A program made the position numbers and the translations under genes. A stretch of DNA of 64,000 bases from Actinomadura viridilutea (GTDB taxonomy: Bacteria; Actinomycetota; Actinomycetes; Streptosporangiales; Streptosporangiaceae), in contig PVNI01000015.1 of assembly GCA_003001795.1 (NCBI GenBank), positions 106,321 through 170,320 of the forward strand, in the 5' to 3' direction. The notes beneath the pieces are model-generated. The model searched no databases, was not told the origin of the DNA, and worked only from the letters and a program-made list of their open reading frames with translations. Shown in pieces: positions 32,697-40,949 of the stretch (within the stretch, counting starts at the first letter, position 1; every line of letters starts with the position of its first letter).

Positions 32697-34334
32697 TCAG
32701 TCGTGGGCGTCCTCCACGGACGCATCCTGCGCGGGGGCGTCCTCGTCCGAAGGGACGTCCACGGGCGCGGCCAGCCGGGTGGGGCGGGTGCGGCCGCGCA
32801 GCACCGTCTCGCCGTCGACGCGCCAGTGCCGCGCCTCGTCGGGACCGGCGGCCTCGACCACCGAGCCGGCCGCCAGCACCCGCGCCTCGGTCGACTTGGC
32901 CAGGTCGGTGAGGCGGGCCGCCTCGTTCACCGGGTCGCCGATCACGGTGTACTCGAACCGCTCCTCGGCGCCGATGTGCCCGGCCACCGCCTCGCCCGCC
33001 GACACGCCGACGGCCGCGCTCAGCTCGGGCACCCGGTCGCGCAGCCGGGCGGCCAGGTCGCGGGCGGCGGCCAGGGCGCGGCCGGCCGCCCCGTCCAGCG
33101 CCAGCGGCGCGCCGAACACCGCCAGCGCCGCGTCCCCCTCGAACTTGTTGATCCAGCCGCCGTGCTCGCCGACCACCTCGACGACGACGGCGAAGAAGTC
33201 GTTGAGCAGCTTGACCACCTCGGTGGGCGGGCGGTCGGCGGCCAGGCGGGTGGAGCCGATGATGTCGACGAACAGCACGGCGACCTCGCGCAGCTCGCCG
33301 CCGAGGTCGATGCCGCGTTCGATGGCGACGCGGGCGACGTCCTCGCCGACCTGGCGTCCGAACAGGTCCTGCAGCCGGGCGTGCTCGCGCAGCCCCGCGG
33401 CCATGTGGTTGAACCCGGCCTGCAGCAGCCCGACCTCGCTGGCGTCGTAGACGGGGACCTCCACGTCCAGGTCGCCGCGTTCCACCCGGGCCAGGCCGAG
33501 CCGCACCGACTCCACCGGGTCGGCGATGGCGCGGGCGGCGCCGTAGGTGACGCCGAGGCCGACGACCAGGGCGGTGCCGCCGAGCACCAGCACGGCGAAG
33601 GCGAAGTCGCGCACGTTGACGCGGCCGAGCACGAACGACCCGACCGCCAGCACGATCAGGCCGAGGATGGGCACGCCGGTGCCCAGCGCCCACGCCAGCA
33701 CCGAGCGCGACACCACGCCGGGCAGCCCGGTGCGGCGGGGCAGCCCGGTGCGCAGCGCGGTGGTGACGGCGCGCCGCAGCAGCCGCTCGGTGAGCAGGTA
33801 GACGATGGTGCAGGTGGTCAGGCCGCCCAGCAGGCTGGTCAGGCCGAGCTTGACGGCCAGCAGCACCGAGAACGGCAGGTTGATGAGCACCCAGCCGACG
33901 GTGCCGATGCTCCACAGGGTCAGGTGCAGCGCCATCATCCGCAGCGGCCCGTACAGCAGCAGGAGGCGCTCGCGTTTGCCGGGCTCGTCGTGCTCCTCGA
34001 CCAGCCGGCGCAGGCGGCGGAAGAAGCGCTCGCCGAGCAGCAGGCCGCCGGGCACGGCCGCCACGACGTAGGCGGTGAACACCAGCAGGTTGATCAGCCG
34101 CAGCCGGTCGGACACCGCGCCGTCGGGGTTGGGCACGACGATGGTGAACAGCAGGACCACCAGGGCGCCGCCCAGGTTGGCCAGGCCGGTGGAGACGGTG
34201 ACGAGGATGCGGGCCCGCCGGGCGATCTGGGCCCGGGTGTCGTCGGGGCGGCCGTCGATGAACCGCCACAGGAAGTCGAGGGGACGGCGACGGCGCGGCC
34301 GTGCCGATGCCGTCCGCGCCTGGTCCGTCTCCAT
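32697..34334 (-). CDS. Membrane-bound class III adenylate/guanylate cyclase with HAMP domain
   Basis: The 545-residue protein has about six membrane segments in residues 43-265, a HAMP linker (A-D-P-V-E-S-V-R-L-G-L to about 320), and a C-terminal class III cyclase domain from about 345. The metal-binding aspartates are in F-V-D-I-I-G-S-T (Asp357) and F-E-G-D-A-A-L (Asp401), and V-I-G-D-P-V-N-E-A-A-R-L is the usual C-terminal motif. It should make cAMP in response to an unknown signal; this is the architecture of mycobacterial Rv1318c-type cyclases. TACCCT ends eight bases before the ATG, suggesting a leaderless mRNA. Confidence 0.9.
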   Translation of the reverse strand: METDQARTASARPRRRRPLDFLWRFIDGRPDDTRAQIARRARILVTVSTGLANLGGALVVLLFTIVVPNPDGAVSDRLRLINLLVFTAYVVAAVPGGLLLGERFFRRLRRLVEEHDEPGKRERLLLLYGPLRMMALHLTLWSIGTVGWVLINLPFSVLLAVKLGLTSLLGGLTTCTIVYLLTERLLRRAVTTALRTGLPRRTGLPGVVSRSVLAWALGTGVPILGLIVLAVGSFVLGRVNVRDFAFAVLVLGGTALVVGLGVTYGAARAIADPVESVRLGLARVERGDLDVEVPVYDASEVGLLQAGFNHMAAGLREHARLQDLFGRQVGEDVARVAIERGIDLGGELREVAVLFVDIIGSTRLAADRPPTEVVKLLNDFFAVVVEVVGEHGGWINKFEGDAALAVFGAPLALDGAAGRALAAARDLAARLRDRVPELSAAVGVSAGEAVAGHIGAEERFEYTVIGDPVNEAARLTDLAKSTEARVLAAGSVVEAAGPDEARHWRVDGETVLRGRTRPTRLAAPVDVPSDEDAPAQDASVEDAHD

Positions 34335-34487
34335 GGGGGTGCAGGGTAGCGGCTTTCCCCGCGACCTCGAAGGGCGGCCGGACGGCCGGCGCACCGCGGG
34401 CCGCGCCGGGCGCACGCCGCCGGACCGCCGCGGCGACGCCAGGGCCGCCTCGCTCCCCCGCAAGCAGATACCGACCCCGACAGACGT

Positions 34488-34537
34488 TTGACCGGTCGGT
34501 CAGTCAGGGAACACTCTAGAAACGGACAAAGATGTCC
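34488..34537 (+). promoter_or_regulatory. Promoter with TetR-type operator before SPW-tetR
   Basis: TTGACC (34488-34493) is a good -35 box. It is overlapped by TGACCG-GT-CGGTCA (34489-34502), a near-perfect palindrome typical of TetR operators. A plausible -10 (CACTCT, 34512-34517) follows after 18 bp. A second inverted repeat, GGACA-AAGA-TGTCC (34524-34537), lies in the leader. The TetR gene is the second gene downstream, so autoregulation is likely. Confidence 0.55.
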
Positions 34538-34565
34538 AAACCTCTCCCCCCACTGGAGGTGGCGC

Positions 34566-34925
34566 ATGGGTAAGTTCGCTTGGCAGGACGGGGTGGCCTT
34601 CCTGGCCGGCCTCGTCGCGCTGGTCGCGCCGGAGCTGTGGGCCGACGGCGCGGGCAAGCAGCCGCTGATGGTGCTGGGGGCGCTGCTGGCCCTGGCGGGG
34701 CTGTACGCGCTGATCGGCGCGGCCGGCCCCACGCCGTGGACCACCACGGCCTTCGCACTGCTGGTCTTCGTGTCCCCCTGGGCGTTCAGCTTCTCCGGCG
34801 AGGACGCCGCCGCCTGGACGGCGTGGATCGCCGGCGGCATCGCCGCTATCGTCGGCATCTGGGGGGCCACTCAGGCGGGAGGCGGCCTGACCCGCACGGG
34901 CGGCAGCCGCGCCTCGACGGCCTGA
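34566..34925 (+). CDS. SPW repeat-containing small membrane protein
   Basis: The 119-residue protein has four hydrophobic segments arranged as two SPW-repeat units. A W-Q-D start, the A-P-E-L-W segment and a later F-V-S-P-W-A-F-S-F define the family. Function is unknown; such proteins are found in many actinobacteria. TGGAGGTG lies just before the ATG. It shares a promoter region with the downstream tetR gene (77-bp gap) and sits behind a TetR-type operator, so it may be regulated by that TetR. Confidence 0.85.
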   Translation: MGKFAWQDGVAFLAGLVALVAPELWADGAGKQPLMVLGALLALAGLYALIGAAGPTPWTTTAFALLVFVSPWAFSFSGEDAAAWTAWIAGGIAAIVGIWGATQAGGGLTRTGGSRASTA

Positions 34926-35002
34926 ACGGACGGTTCCACCCTGTGGTCCCTGGCGCACGGGCGCCCAGGGACCACAGCGCCGTTCTGGGGGGGAGGCCGC
35001 AC

Positions 35003-35638
35003 ATGAGGGCATCGAGACGACGGCGATCCGCGCGCGGCTCCGCACCGGCGACGCAAGAGCGGCGCCCGCGCGCCCAGGCGAATGGCGACGGTCCCGACGC
35101 CCGCACCCGGATCCTGGACGCCGCGGAGGCGCTGTTCGCCGAGCGCGGCTACGACGCCACCTCCACCGCGCGGATCGCCCGCCAGGCCGGGGTCCCCAAG
35201 GGCCTGGTGTTCCACTACTTCCCGCAGAAGATCGACGTGCTGGTCGCGCTGGTCGACGAGCGCACGCTGGTGGAGGAGCTGCCCGAGGACGCCGTGGAGG
35301 CGCTGCCGGGCGATCCGGCGGGCACCCTGTCGCGGCTGGCGCGGCGCTTCCCGCTGCGCGCCTCCCCCGCCATGCGCCGCATCCTGTTCCGCGAGGCGGG
35401 GACGCACCGCTCGGTCGGCGAACGGCTCGGCCGGCTCAACGGCGAGGTGTTCCGGCGCGCCCGGCGCGCCCTCGAGCTGGCCCTGCCCGGCGCGCGCGGC
35501 GACCAGGCCCGGCTGGAGGTCGCCGCCGCCACGTTCGCCGCGGTGCTGATCTACCAGGAGAACCTCGCCCAGCTCAGCGGCCAGCACGTGGACCCGGACG
35601 CCGTCGCCGAGCTCATCGCGCGCGCCCTCGGCGGCTGA
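35003..35638 (+). CDS. TetR/AcrR-family transcriptional regulator
   Basis: The 211-residue product has a basic 30-residue lead, then a TetR helix-turn-helix: T-R-I-L-D-A-A-E-A-L-F-A-E-R-G-Y-D-A-T-S, then I-A-R-Q-A-G-V-P-K-G-L-V-F-H-Y-F-P near 57-73. The ligand-binding domain after about residue 85 gives no substrate hint. GGGAGG lies upstream of the ATG. A palindrome over the -35 box ahead of the SPW gene is its probable operator. It converges on the HxlR gene with a 28-bp gap. Confidence 0.92.
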   Translation: MRASRRRRSARGSAPATQERRPRAQANGDGPDARTRILDAAEALFAERGYDATSTARIARQAGVPKGLVFHYFPQKIDVLVALVDERTLVEELPEDAVEALPGDPAGTLSRLARRFPLRASPAMRRILFREAGTHRSVGERLGRLNGEVFRRARRALELALPGARGDQARLEVAAATFAAVLIYQENLAQLSGQHVDPDAVAELIARALGG

Positions 35639-35666
35639 CCCGCCGTTCCCGCGCCGCGGCCCGGGC

Positions 35667-36164
35667 TCAGGTCTGGATGGGCCTCAGCAGCCGGTGGGGT
35701 TCCCGCAACGCCAGGCTGACGGGATCCGTGCGCCGGTGGCCGCCGGGGCCGGGGCGCAGTTCGACCTCCTCGGGCGGGACGGCACGCCCGCACTCCGGGC
35801 ACGTGCCGTCGGGGGCGAGCCTGACGGCGCATCCGGCGTGGACGTACAGGCGGGTCGGGCCGCAGTCGTCGAAGTACCGCTCCCCCCAGCGGGCGAGCGC
35901 GTGCACGACCGGCCACAGCTCCTCGCCCATCTCGGTGATGACGTACTCGTGCCCCGACTTCTCCAGGACCCCCGACTCGACCAGCGACTGCAATCGCGCC
36001 GACAGCACGGCGCGGGGGATGTCCAGGTGGGCGAGGAAGTCGCTGAACCGGCGCACTCCGTACAGCGCGTCGCGGATGATCAGCATGGTCCAGCGCTCGC
36101 CGATCACCTCCAGGGCCCGCGCCATCGAGCAGTCCTGGCGGGCGTAGTCCTTGCCGAGTGCCAT
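35667..36164 (-). CDS. HxlR-family transcriptional regulator
   Basis: The 165-residue protein has the HxlR winged helix: D-C-S-M-A-R-A-L-E-V-I-G-E-R-W-T at about 12-27, with the conserved N-terminal Cys, then F-S-D-F-L-A-H-L-D-I-P-R-A-V-L-S-A-R-L. Unlike short family members, it has a C-terminal extension with three cysteines (C-A-V-R ... C-P-E-C) that could bind a metal. The ATG at 36164 follows TACTGT by seven bases, so it may be leaderless; a GTG three codons upstream is an alternative. It is divergent from an MFS gene and two matching palindromes lie between them. Confidence 0.92.
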   Translation of the reverse strand: MALGKDYARQDCSMARALEVIGERWTMLIIRDALYGVRRFSDFLAHLDIPRAVLSARLQSLVESGVLEKSGHEYVITEMGEELWPVVHALARWGERYFDDCGPTRLYVHAGCAVRLAPDGTCPECGRAVPPEEVELRPGPGGHRRTDPVSLALREPHRLLRPIQT

Positions 36165-36188
36165 ATGGGCCACAGTACTCCCGCCCTC

Positions 36189-36256
36189 GGTTCATTCACC
36201 GAACCGATCGTGCTAACGTCATTCCCTCGCGACGATTTTAGTTCATTGATTGAACT
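36189..36256. promoter_or_regulatory. Two matching 17-bp palindromes, predicted HxlR operators, in the HxlR/MFS gap
   Basis: GGTTCATTCACCGAACC (36189-36205) and AGTTCATTGATTGAACT (36240-36256) share the pattern R-GTTCATT-N-A-N-N-GAAC-Y and lie 51 bp apart centre to centre, close to five DNA turns. The first covers the -35 boxes of both divergent promoters: rightward TTCATT (36191-36196) with TAACGT (36214-36219), and leftward near 36195-36200 with TACTGT at 36172-36177. The second is just ahead of the MFS ribosome binding site. Confidence 0.65.
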
Positions 36257-36264
36257 GGAGGGCC

Positions 36265-37692
36265 ATGACGTCTTCCGCTTCCGCCGCCTCGACGCCCGCC
36301 CTCGCGGGCCGCCGGGCGGACGGGCCCGCCTCCGCGCTGGTGGTGCCCGCCGCGGCCACGCTGCTGGCGCTGATGAACTACTGCGCGCTGCTGGGCACGC
36401 TGGTCGACACCGCCGCCGGGCTGCGCGCGGGCCCCACGGCGCAGATCTGGATGATGAGTTCGATCAGCTTGGGGCTGTCGGCCGTGCTGCTGACGGCCGG
36501 CGGGCTGGCCGACGACCACGGCCGCAGACGCGTGTTCGTCGGCGGCGCCGTCCTGCTGACCCTGGCCAGTGTCGCCTGCGCCCTGGCCCCGAACGCGGCG
36601 GTGTTCGTCGCGGGGCGGATCGCGCAGGGCGCGGCCAGCGCGGCGCTGATCGCCGGCGGCCTCGGCATCGTCGGCCACGCCTTCAGCGGCGCGGCGCGGG
36701 CCCGGGCCACGGGCGTGTGGGGCGCCATGCTGGGCCTCGGGATCGCGCTCGGCCCGGTCACGGCGGCCGCGCTCACCGGCGTGACCTGGCGGCTGTGGTA
36801 CTGGACGTGCGCGGCGGCCGCGATCCTGCTGGCGGTGGCGGCGGCGCGGTCGCTGCCGGAGTCGCGCGCCGACCGTCCACGCGGCCTGGACCTGCCCGGC
36901 GTGGTGACGATGAGCGGCGGCGTCACGGCGCTGCTGACAGCGGTCACCGTGGGCCGCACCGGCTGGACGCGCCCCGCGGTGCCGGTGCTGCTGGTGGCCG
37001 CCGCGATCCTGTTGGGCGCGTTCGCCGCCGTCGAGTCGCGCCGCCGCCACCCCATGCTGGACCCGGCCCTGCTGCGGCGACGGCTCTTCCTGGTTTCGAC
37101 GGGCGCGGCGCTGGTCACCGGGCTGGCCGTGATCGGGGTGATGAGCTACCTGGGCACCCTGCTGGACCTGGCCTACGGGTTCACCCCGCTGACCGCCGCG
37201 CTGCTGCTGACGGTCTGGTCCGTGCCGTCGTTCGCGTCGGCGCTGCAGGCGCGGCGGTTGACGGCGCGCGTGGCTCCCCGGCCGCTGCTGGCGGCCGGGC
37301 TGCTGCTCAGCGCGGTGGGCGAGGCCGCCATGCTCGGCCTGACACCGGGAGGGAACTGGTGGCGGCTCGTGCCAGGCCTGGTCGTGGCGGGCGTCGGCAG
37401 CGGACTGGCCAACGCCGTGCTCGCGCGGCTGGCGGTGGAGAGCGTGCCCGCCGACCGGGCGGCGATGGGGTCGGGCGCCAACAACACGGCCCGGTACGTC
37501 GGCGCCTCGCTCGGCGTCGCCATGGTCGTCGCGATCGCCACCGGCGGGGACGACCGGTCGCCGGCCTCGCTCACCCACGGCGCCAACATCGCGCTGGTCG
37601 TCTCGGCGGTGCTGGCGGCCGCCGGGGCGGTCCTGGTCGTCGCCGTCCGCGACCGCCAGCCTCGCGACGCGGCTACGCCAGCCGTTCGATGA
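36265..37692 (+). CDS. MFS transporter (DHA2-like drug/metabolite exporter)
   Basis: The 475-residue product has about 13-14 hydrophobic helices. The family motif A is visible as G-G-L-A-D-D-H-G-R-R-R-V-F near 78-90, and motif C-like glycines in G-L-G-I-A-L-G-P-V-T near 159-168, both typical of drug:proton antiporters. The substrate is unknown. TGGAGGG lies three bases before the ATG at 36265. Two operator-like palindromes upstream suggest induction through the divergent HxlR regulator. Its 3' end overlaps the converging VWA gene by 20 bp. Confidence 0.9.
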   Translation: MTSSASAASTPALAGRRADGPASALVVPAAATLLALMNYCALLGTLVDTAAGLRAGPTAQIWMMSSISLGLSAVLLTAGGLADDHGRRRVFVGGAVLLTLASVACALAPNAAVFVAGRIAQGAASAALIAGGLGIVGHAFSGAARARATGVWGAMLGLGIALGPVTAAALTGVTWRLWYWTCAAAAILLAVAAARSLPESRADRPRGLDLPGVVTMSGGVTALLTAVTVGRTGWTRPAVPVLLVAAAILLGAFAAVESRRRHPMLDPALLRRRLFLVSTGAALVTGLAVIGVMSYLGTLLDLAYGFTPLTAALLLTVWSVPSFASALQARRLTARVAPRPLLAAGLLLSAVGEAAMLGLTPGGNWWRLVPGLVVAGVGSGLANAVLARLAVESVPADRAAMGSGANNTARYVGASLGVAMVVAIATGGDDRSPASLTHGANIALVVSAVLAAAGAVLVVAVRDRQPRDAATPAVR

Positions 37693-39064
37693 ACTCGGTG
37701 AGCTGGACGAGGTTGCGGCACTCGTACATCGGGACGATCTCGCCGTAGCGGGAGGCGGCCGAGTCGCCGGTGTCCCACTGGGCGCGCGGCTCCGGGTTGA
37801 GCCAGTACGCCCGGCGCGCCCGCTCGACCAGCCGCCGCAGCACGGGCAGGGACAGATCGCCGTAGTTGGAGCGGGCGTCGCCGAGGATCAGCAGGGCCGT
37901 GCGGGGGCCGACGGCGTCGCCGTAGCGCTCCTCGAACACCTTCAGGGCGTGCCCGTAGTTGCTGCGGCCGGTGATCCAGACCAGGTCCGCCTCCTGGGCC
38001 ATGCGGGTCATCGCGTCGACCACGTCGACGCCCGGCGCGAAGTACTTGGTGATCTCGTCGGTGCCGTCGATGAACGCGAACGCCCGCACCTTGCTGAACT
38101 GCTCGCGCAGCGCGAACGTCAGCAGCAGCGTGAAGTGCGCGAACGCCGACACCGAGTCGCTGGCGTCGCACAGGATGACCAGCTCGGGGCGGTGCGGGCG
38201 GCGCGGCCGGTGCCGGGTGGTCATCGGCACTCCCCCGGTCGCCAGGGACGCGCGGACGGTGCGGCGGAAGTCGAGCCGCCCGCGCCGGTCCAGGCGCTGC
38301 CTCTGCGCCAACCGGGTGGCCAGGCGCCGGGCCAGCGGGTGGACCTGGCGGCGCAGCTCGGCCAGGTCGGCGCGGGCGGCGCGGCCGAAGTCCAGGCGCT
38401 CCAGCGGCGGCCGCACCGACAGCCGGGCGGTGCGCTCCACGCCGGTGTCCTCGGCGATGCGGCGGCGGACCTCCGCGCCGACCAGGTCGCGGAATCGCTG
38501 GATGCGGTCGGTGAACATGCGGCGGGCGACCTGTTCGGCCATCCCGCCGCGGTCCCGGCCGGTGAGCACGGCGTTCAGCAGCCGCGCCATCAGCGTCTCA
38601 GGCGACATCGCCTGCAGCACGCTGCTGGAGAACCACGACTCCCGCCCGGGCGTGCGGCCGTACTCGGCGACGGCCTCGCGCGCGAACCGCCCCAGCCCCG
38701 CGTCGTCGCCGGTCAGCAGCAGTTCGAACAGCTCCTCGCGGCGTTCCTGCACGCGCGGGTCGAGGGCGGGCGGCACGCGGCGTTCCCCCGGCTCCCGGGG
38801 CGGCGCCGTCGCGGGCGGGGCCGCGGCGCCGTCGCCGAGCACGGGCGGGAAATACAGGTCGAACAGCAGGTCGAAGGCGGGCCGGTGCGCGGGACGCTTG
38901 ACGAGCGTGGCGGCGTAGGCGGCGCGCAGCGCCTCCCGGTCGGCCAGGTCGACCAGGCCGGTCGCGCGCACCGCGTCCAGCCCCTCGGCCACCGACACCG
39001 GCAGCCCCGCCTCGCGCAGCGCCGCCACGAACCGGGTGTGCCGGTCCAGCAGCGAACGCGCCAC
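37673..39064 (-). CDS. VWA domain-containing CoxE-like protein
   Basis: The 463-residue protein has an N-terminal helical region and a C-terminal von Willebrand A domain with an intact MIDAS (D-A-S-D-S, residues 300-304), followed by T-G-R-S-N-Y-G and L-I-L-G-D-A-R-S-N-Y-G. CoxE-type proteins work with a MoxR AAA+ ATPase as metal-cofactor insertases or chaperones. The start is GTG 39064, two bases after the stop of the MoxR gene, so the pair is cotranscribed. No molybdo- or metalloenzyme target gene is adjacent. Confidence 0.9.
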   Translation of the reverse strand: MARSLLDRHTRFVAALREAGLPVSVAEGLDAVRATGLVDLADREALRAAYAATLVKRPAHRPAFDLLFDLYFPPVLGDGAAAPPATAPPREPGERRVPPALDPRVQERREELFELLLTGDDAGLGRFAREAVAEYGRTPGRESWFSSSVLQAMSPETLMARLLNAVLTGRDRGGMAEQVARRMFTDRIQRFRDLVGAEVRRRIAEDTGVERTARLSVRPPLERLDFGRAARADLAELRRQVHPLARRLATRLAQRQRLDRRGRLDFRRTVRASLATGGVPMTTRHRPRRPHRPELVILCDASDSVSAFAHFTLLLTFALREQFSKVRAFAFIDGTDEITKYFAPGVDVVDAMTRMAQEADLVWITGRSNYGHALKVFEERYGDAVGPRTALLILGDARSNYGDLSLPVLRRLVERARRAYWLNPEPRAQWDTGDSAASRYGEIVPMYECRNLVQLTEFIERLA

Positions 39065-39066
39065 CG

Positions 39067-39963
39067 TCAGCCCCCGAGCCCGAGTTCCTTGACGGCGCGT
39101 TCCTGGTCGGACACGTGCTTGAGGACGACGCCGAGGGTGCGCGCCACGGTCGCGTCGTCCAGCTCGTCCGCGCCGAGGGCGAGCAGGGTGCGGGCCCAGT
39201 CGACGGTCTCGGCGATCGACGGCGCCTTCTTGATCTCCAGGGCGCGCAGCGCGGCCACGGTCCGCACCAGCTGCTCGGCCAGCCGCTCCCGCACCCCCGG
39301 CACCTGCGCCAGGACGATCTGGCGTTCGCGTTCCGGCGTCGGGTAGTCCATGTGCAGGTACAGGCAGCGCCGCTTGAGCGCCTCGGACAGCTCCCGCGCG
39401 GCGTTGGAGGTGATCACCACGAAGGGGCGGCGGACGGCGGTGACGGTGCCCAGTTCGGGGATGGTCACCTGGAAGTCCGACAGCACCTCCAGCAGCAGGC
39501 CCTCCATCTCCACGTCGGCCTTGTCGGCCTCGTCGATGAGCAGCACCGTGGGGCCGTCGCGGCGGATCGCCGCCAGCAGCGGCCGTTCCAGCAGGAACTC
39601 CTCGGTGAAGATGTCGTCGTGCGTCTCGCGCCAGGTGCGGTCGGCGGGCGCGGCCTGGATCGCCAGCAGCTGCTTCTTGTAGTTGAACTCGTACAGGGCG
39701 CGGGCCTCGTCCAGGCCCTCGTAGCACTGCAGGCGGATCAGCTCGGCGCCCGTGGCGGCGGCGACGGCCTTGGCCAGCTGCGTCTTGCCGACCCCGGCCG
39801 GGCCCTCCACCAGCAGCGGCTTGCCGAGCTCCTGCGCCAGGTAGACGGTCGTGGCGATCGACTCGTCGGCGAGGTAGCCCGCGTCGGCGAGCCGCTCGGC
39901 CGCGTCGCCGGGCGAGTCGAACGCCCGACCGTCGCGGGCGCCCTGCACGGTGTCGGCTGTCAT
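39067..39963 (-). CDS. MoxR-family AAA+ ATPase
   Basis: The 298-residue protein has Walker A G-P-A-G-V-G-K-T (54-61), Walker B L-L-I-D-E-A-D (142-148), sensor 1 with V-I-T-S-N near 185, and an R-R-C-L-Y-L arginine-finger region. It belongs to the MoxR group that couples ATP hydrolysis to maturation of target enzymes via a VWA partner, here the gene just downstream. It overlaps the upstream lipoprotein gene by 4 bp (ATGA), forming a three-gene unit. Confidence 0.92.
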   Translation of the reverse strand: MTADTVQGARDGRAFDSPGDAAERLADAGYLADESIATTVYLAQELGKPLLVEGPAGVGKTQLAKAVAAATGAELIRLQCYEGLDEARALYEFNYKKQLLAIQAAPADRTWRETHDDIFTEEFLLERPLLAAIRRDGPTVLLIDEADKADVEMEGLLLEVLSDFQVTIPELGTVTAVRRPFVVITSNAARELSEALKRRCLYLHMDYPTPERERQIVLAQVPGVRERLAEQLVRTVAALRALEIKKAPSIAETVDWARTLLALGADELDDATVARTLGVVLKHVSDQERAVKELGLGG

Positions 39964-40382
39964 CTCTCGGCCTTCGTGTAGGTCTGGTTGGTGCCGGCGA
40001 ACACCAGCGTGCGTCCGTCCTCGGCGAGCCGGACGCCCCAGTAGGTCCCGGCCTGCGGGTCGCCGCCCTGCCAGGAGAACCGGAACCTGCCGCCGCCCTC
40101 GGGGATGGCCTGCCCGCTCCACAGCGTCCGCTTGCCGCGCTTCCAGGCGCCGGTGCCGTCGGCCTTGAACACGAAGTAGTCCCGGGCGGGTCCGACCCAG
40201 CGGCCGACCAGCGGCTTGACCTGCGCGGGCGACACCTTCGGCACGGGGGCCAGGCGGGTCGCGGTCGCGGTGGCGCCGGCGCGGGCGCCGCCGTCCCCGT
40301 CGCCGCCGCACGCGGTGAGCGCGAGCGCCGCCGCGGCGGCCAGACCTGCCAGGGACACGGTCGAGCGAGCCCGGACTCTCAC
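39960..40382 (-). CDS. Small putative lipoprotein, first gene of the MoxR-VWA operon
   Basis: The 140-residue product has a signal with lipobox A-L-T-A-C near residue 20-24, followed by a Gly/Ala-rich linker and a compact domain: L-V-G-R-W-V-G-P-A-R-D-Y-F-V-F-K-A-D-G-T-G-A-W near residue 59, resembling lipocalin-like or META-type beta domains. GGAGG precedes the GTG start at 40382. Cotranslation with MoxR (4-bp overlap) suggests an extracytoplasmic sensor or partner; no function is known. Confidence 0.75.
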   Translation of the reverse strand: MRVRARSTVSLAGLAAAAALALTACGGDGDGGARAGATATATRLAPVPKVSPAQVKPLVGRWVGPARDYFVFKADGTGAWKRGKRTLWSGQAIPEGGGRFRFSWQGGDPQAGTYWGVRLAEDGRTLVFAGTNQTYTKAER

Positions 40383-40520
40383 GCGGACCTCCGGAAGATC
40401 TCGGGGCGTCGGCAGTCTACCGACTGGTAGCGTCGCGCAGCGCGTCCCTCCCGGGAGGGAGGCGGGGTGTGGCTCCCGCGGGTGACGCGCGGTGCGCTTC
40501 CGGCCTCCTATAACCGGAGC

Positions 40521-40883
40521 ATGACGAGCCCTCACCCGCCGCGCCGCGCCTCGACCGCCGCCGGGCCCGCGCCCGTCAGTCCGTACGGCGACGCCCTGTC
40601 CCGGGACGAGCTGGCGGCGGCGCTGGCGGCCCGACGCGAGCTGGGCCCCGACTACGACGCCGCCTTCGCCGACGCGGTCGTGGAGCGCATCGAGCGGTCC
40701 CTGGACGCCCGTCTCGGCGCCCGCCAGGTCGGCGGATCGGGCACCGTCCTGGCGGTGGTGTCGCTGCTGACCGCGATCCCGCTCACCGCGATCGCAGTGG
40801 TGAACGCGGGGACGCCCGGCCTGCTGGTCGTCTGGGCGGCGATCACCTTGATCAACGTGGCGCACGCGCTGCGCCGCCGCTGA
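40521..40883 (+). CDS. Small membrane protein of unknown function
   Basis: The 120-residue protein has a Pro-rich N-terminus, a charged helix (L-S-R-D-E-L-A-A-A-L-A-A-R-R, about 27-65) and two C-terminal hydrophobic helices (about 75-115). No family is recognised. TATAAC (40509-40514) ends six bases before the ATG, so the transcript is probably leaderless. It converges on the acyl-CoA dehydrogenase gene with paired stem-loops between. Confidence 0.7.
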   Translation: MTSPHPPRRASTAAGPAPVSPYGDALSRDELAAALAARRELGPDYDAAFADAVVERIERSLDARLGARQVGGSGTVLAVVSLLTAIPLTAIAVVNAGTPGLLVVWAAITLINVAHALRRR

Positions 40884-40885
40884 GC

Positions 40886-40934
40886 CCGCGCCCCGGACGG
40901 GGCGCGGCGTGCCGGGAGGGGAGCCGGCACGCCG
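40886..40934. terminator. Two overlapping stem-loops, bidirectional terminator
   Basis: A 9-bp stem with a GGAC loop (40886-40894 / 40899-40907) is followed by an 11-bp stem (40905-40915 / 40924-40934) with an 8-base loop. The two share three bases, so they partly exclude each other. They fill the gap between converging genes ending at 40883 and 40950. Confidence 0.75.
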
Positions 40935-40949
40935 CGCGGCGGAGGGTGG

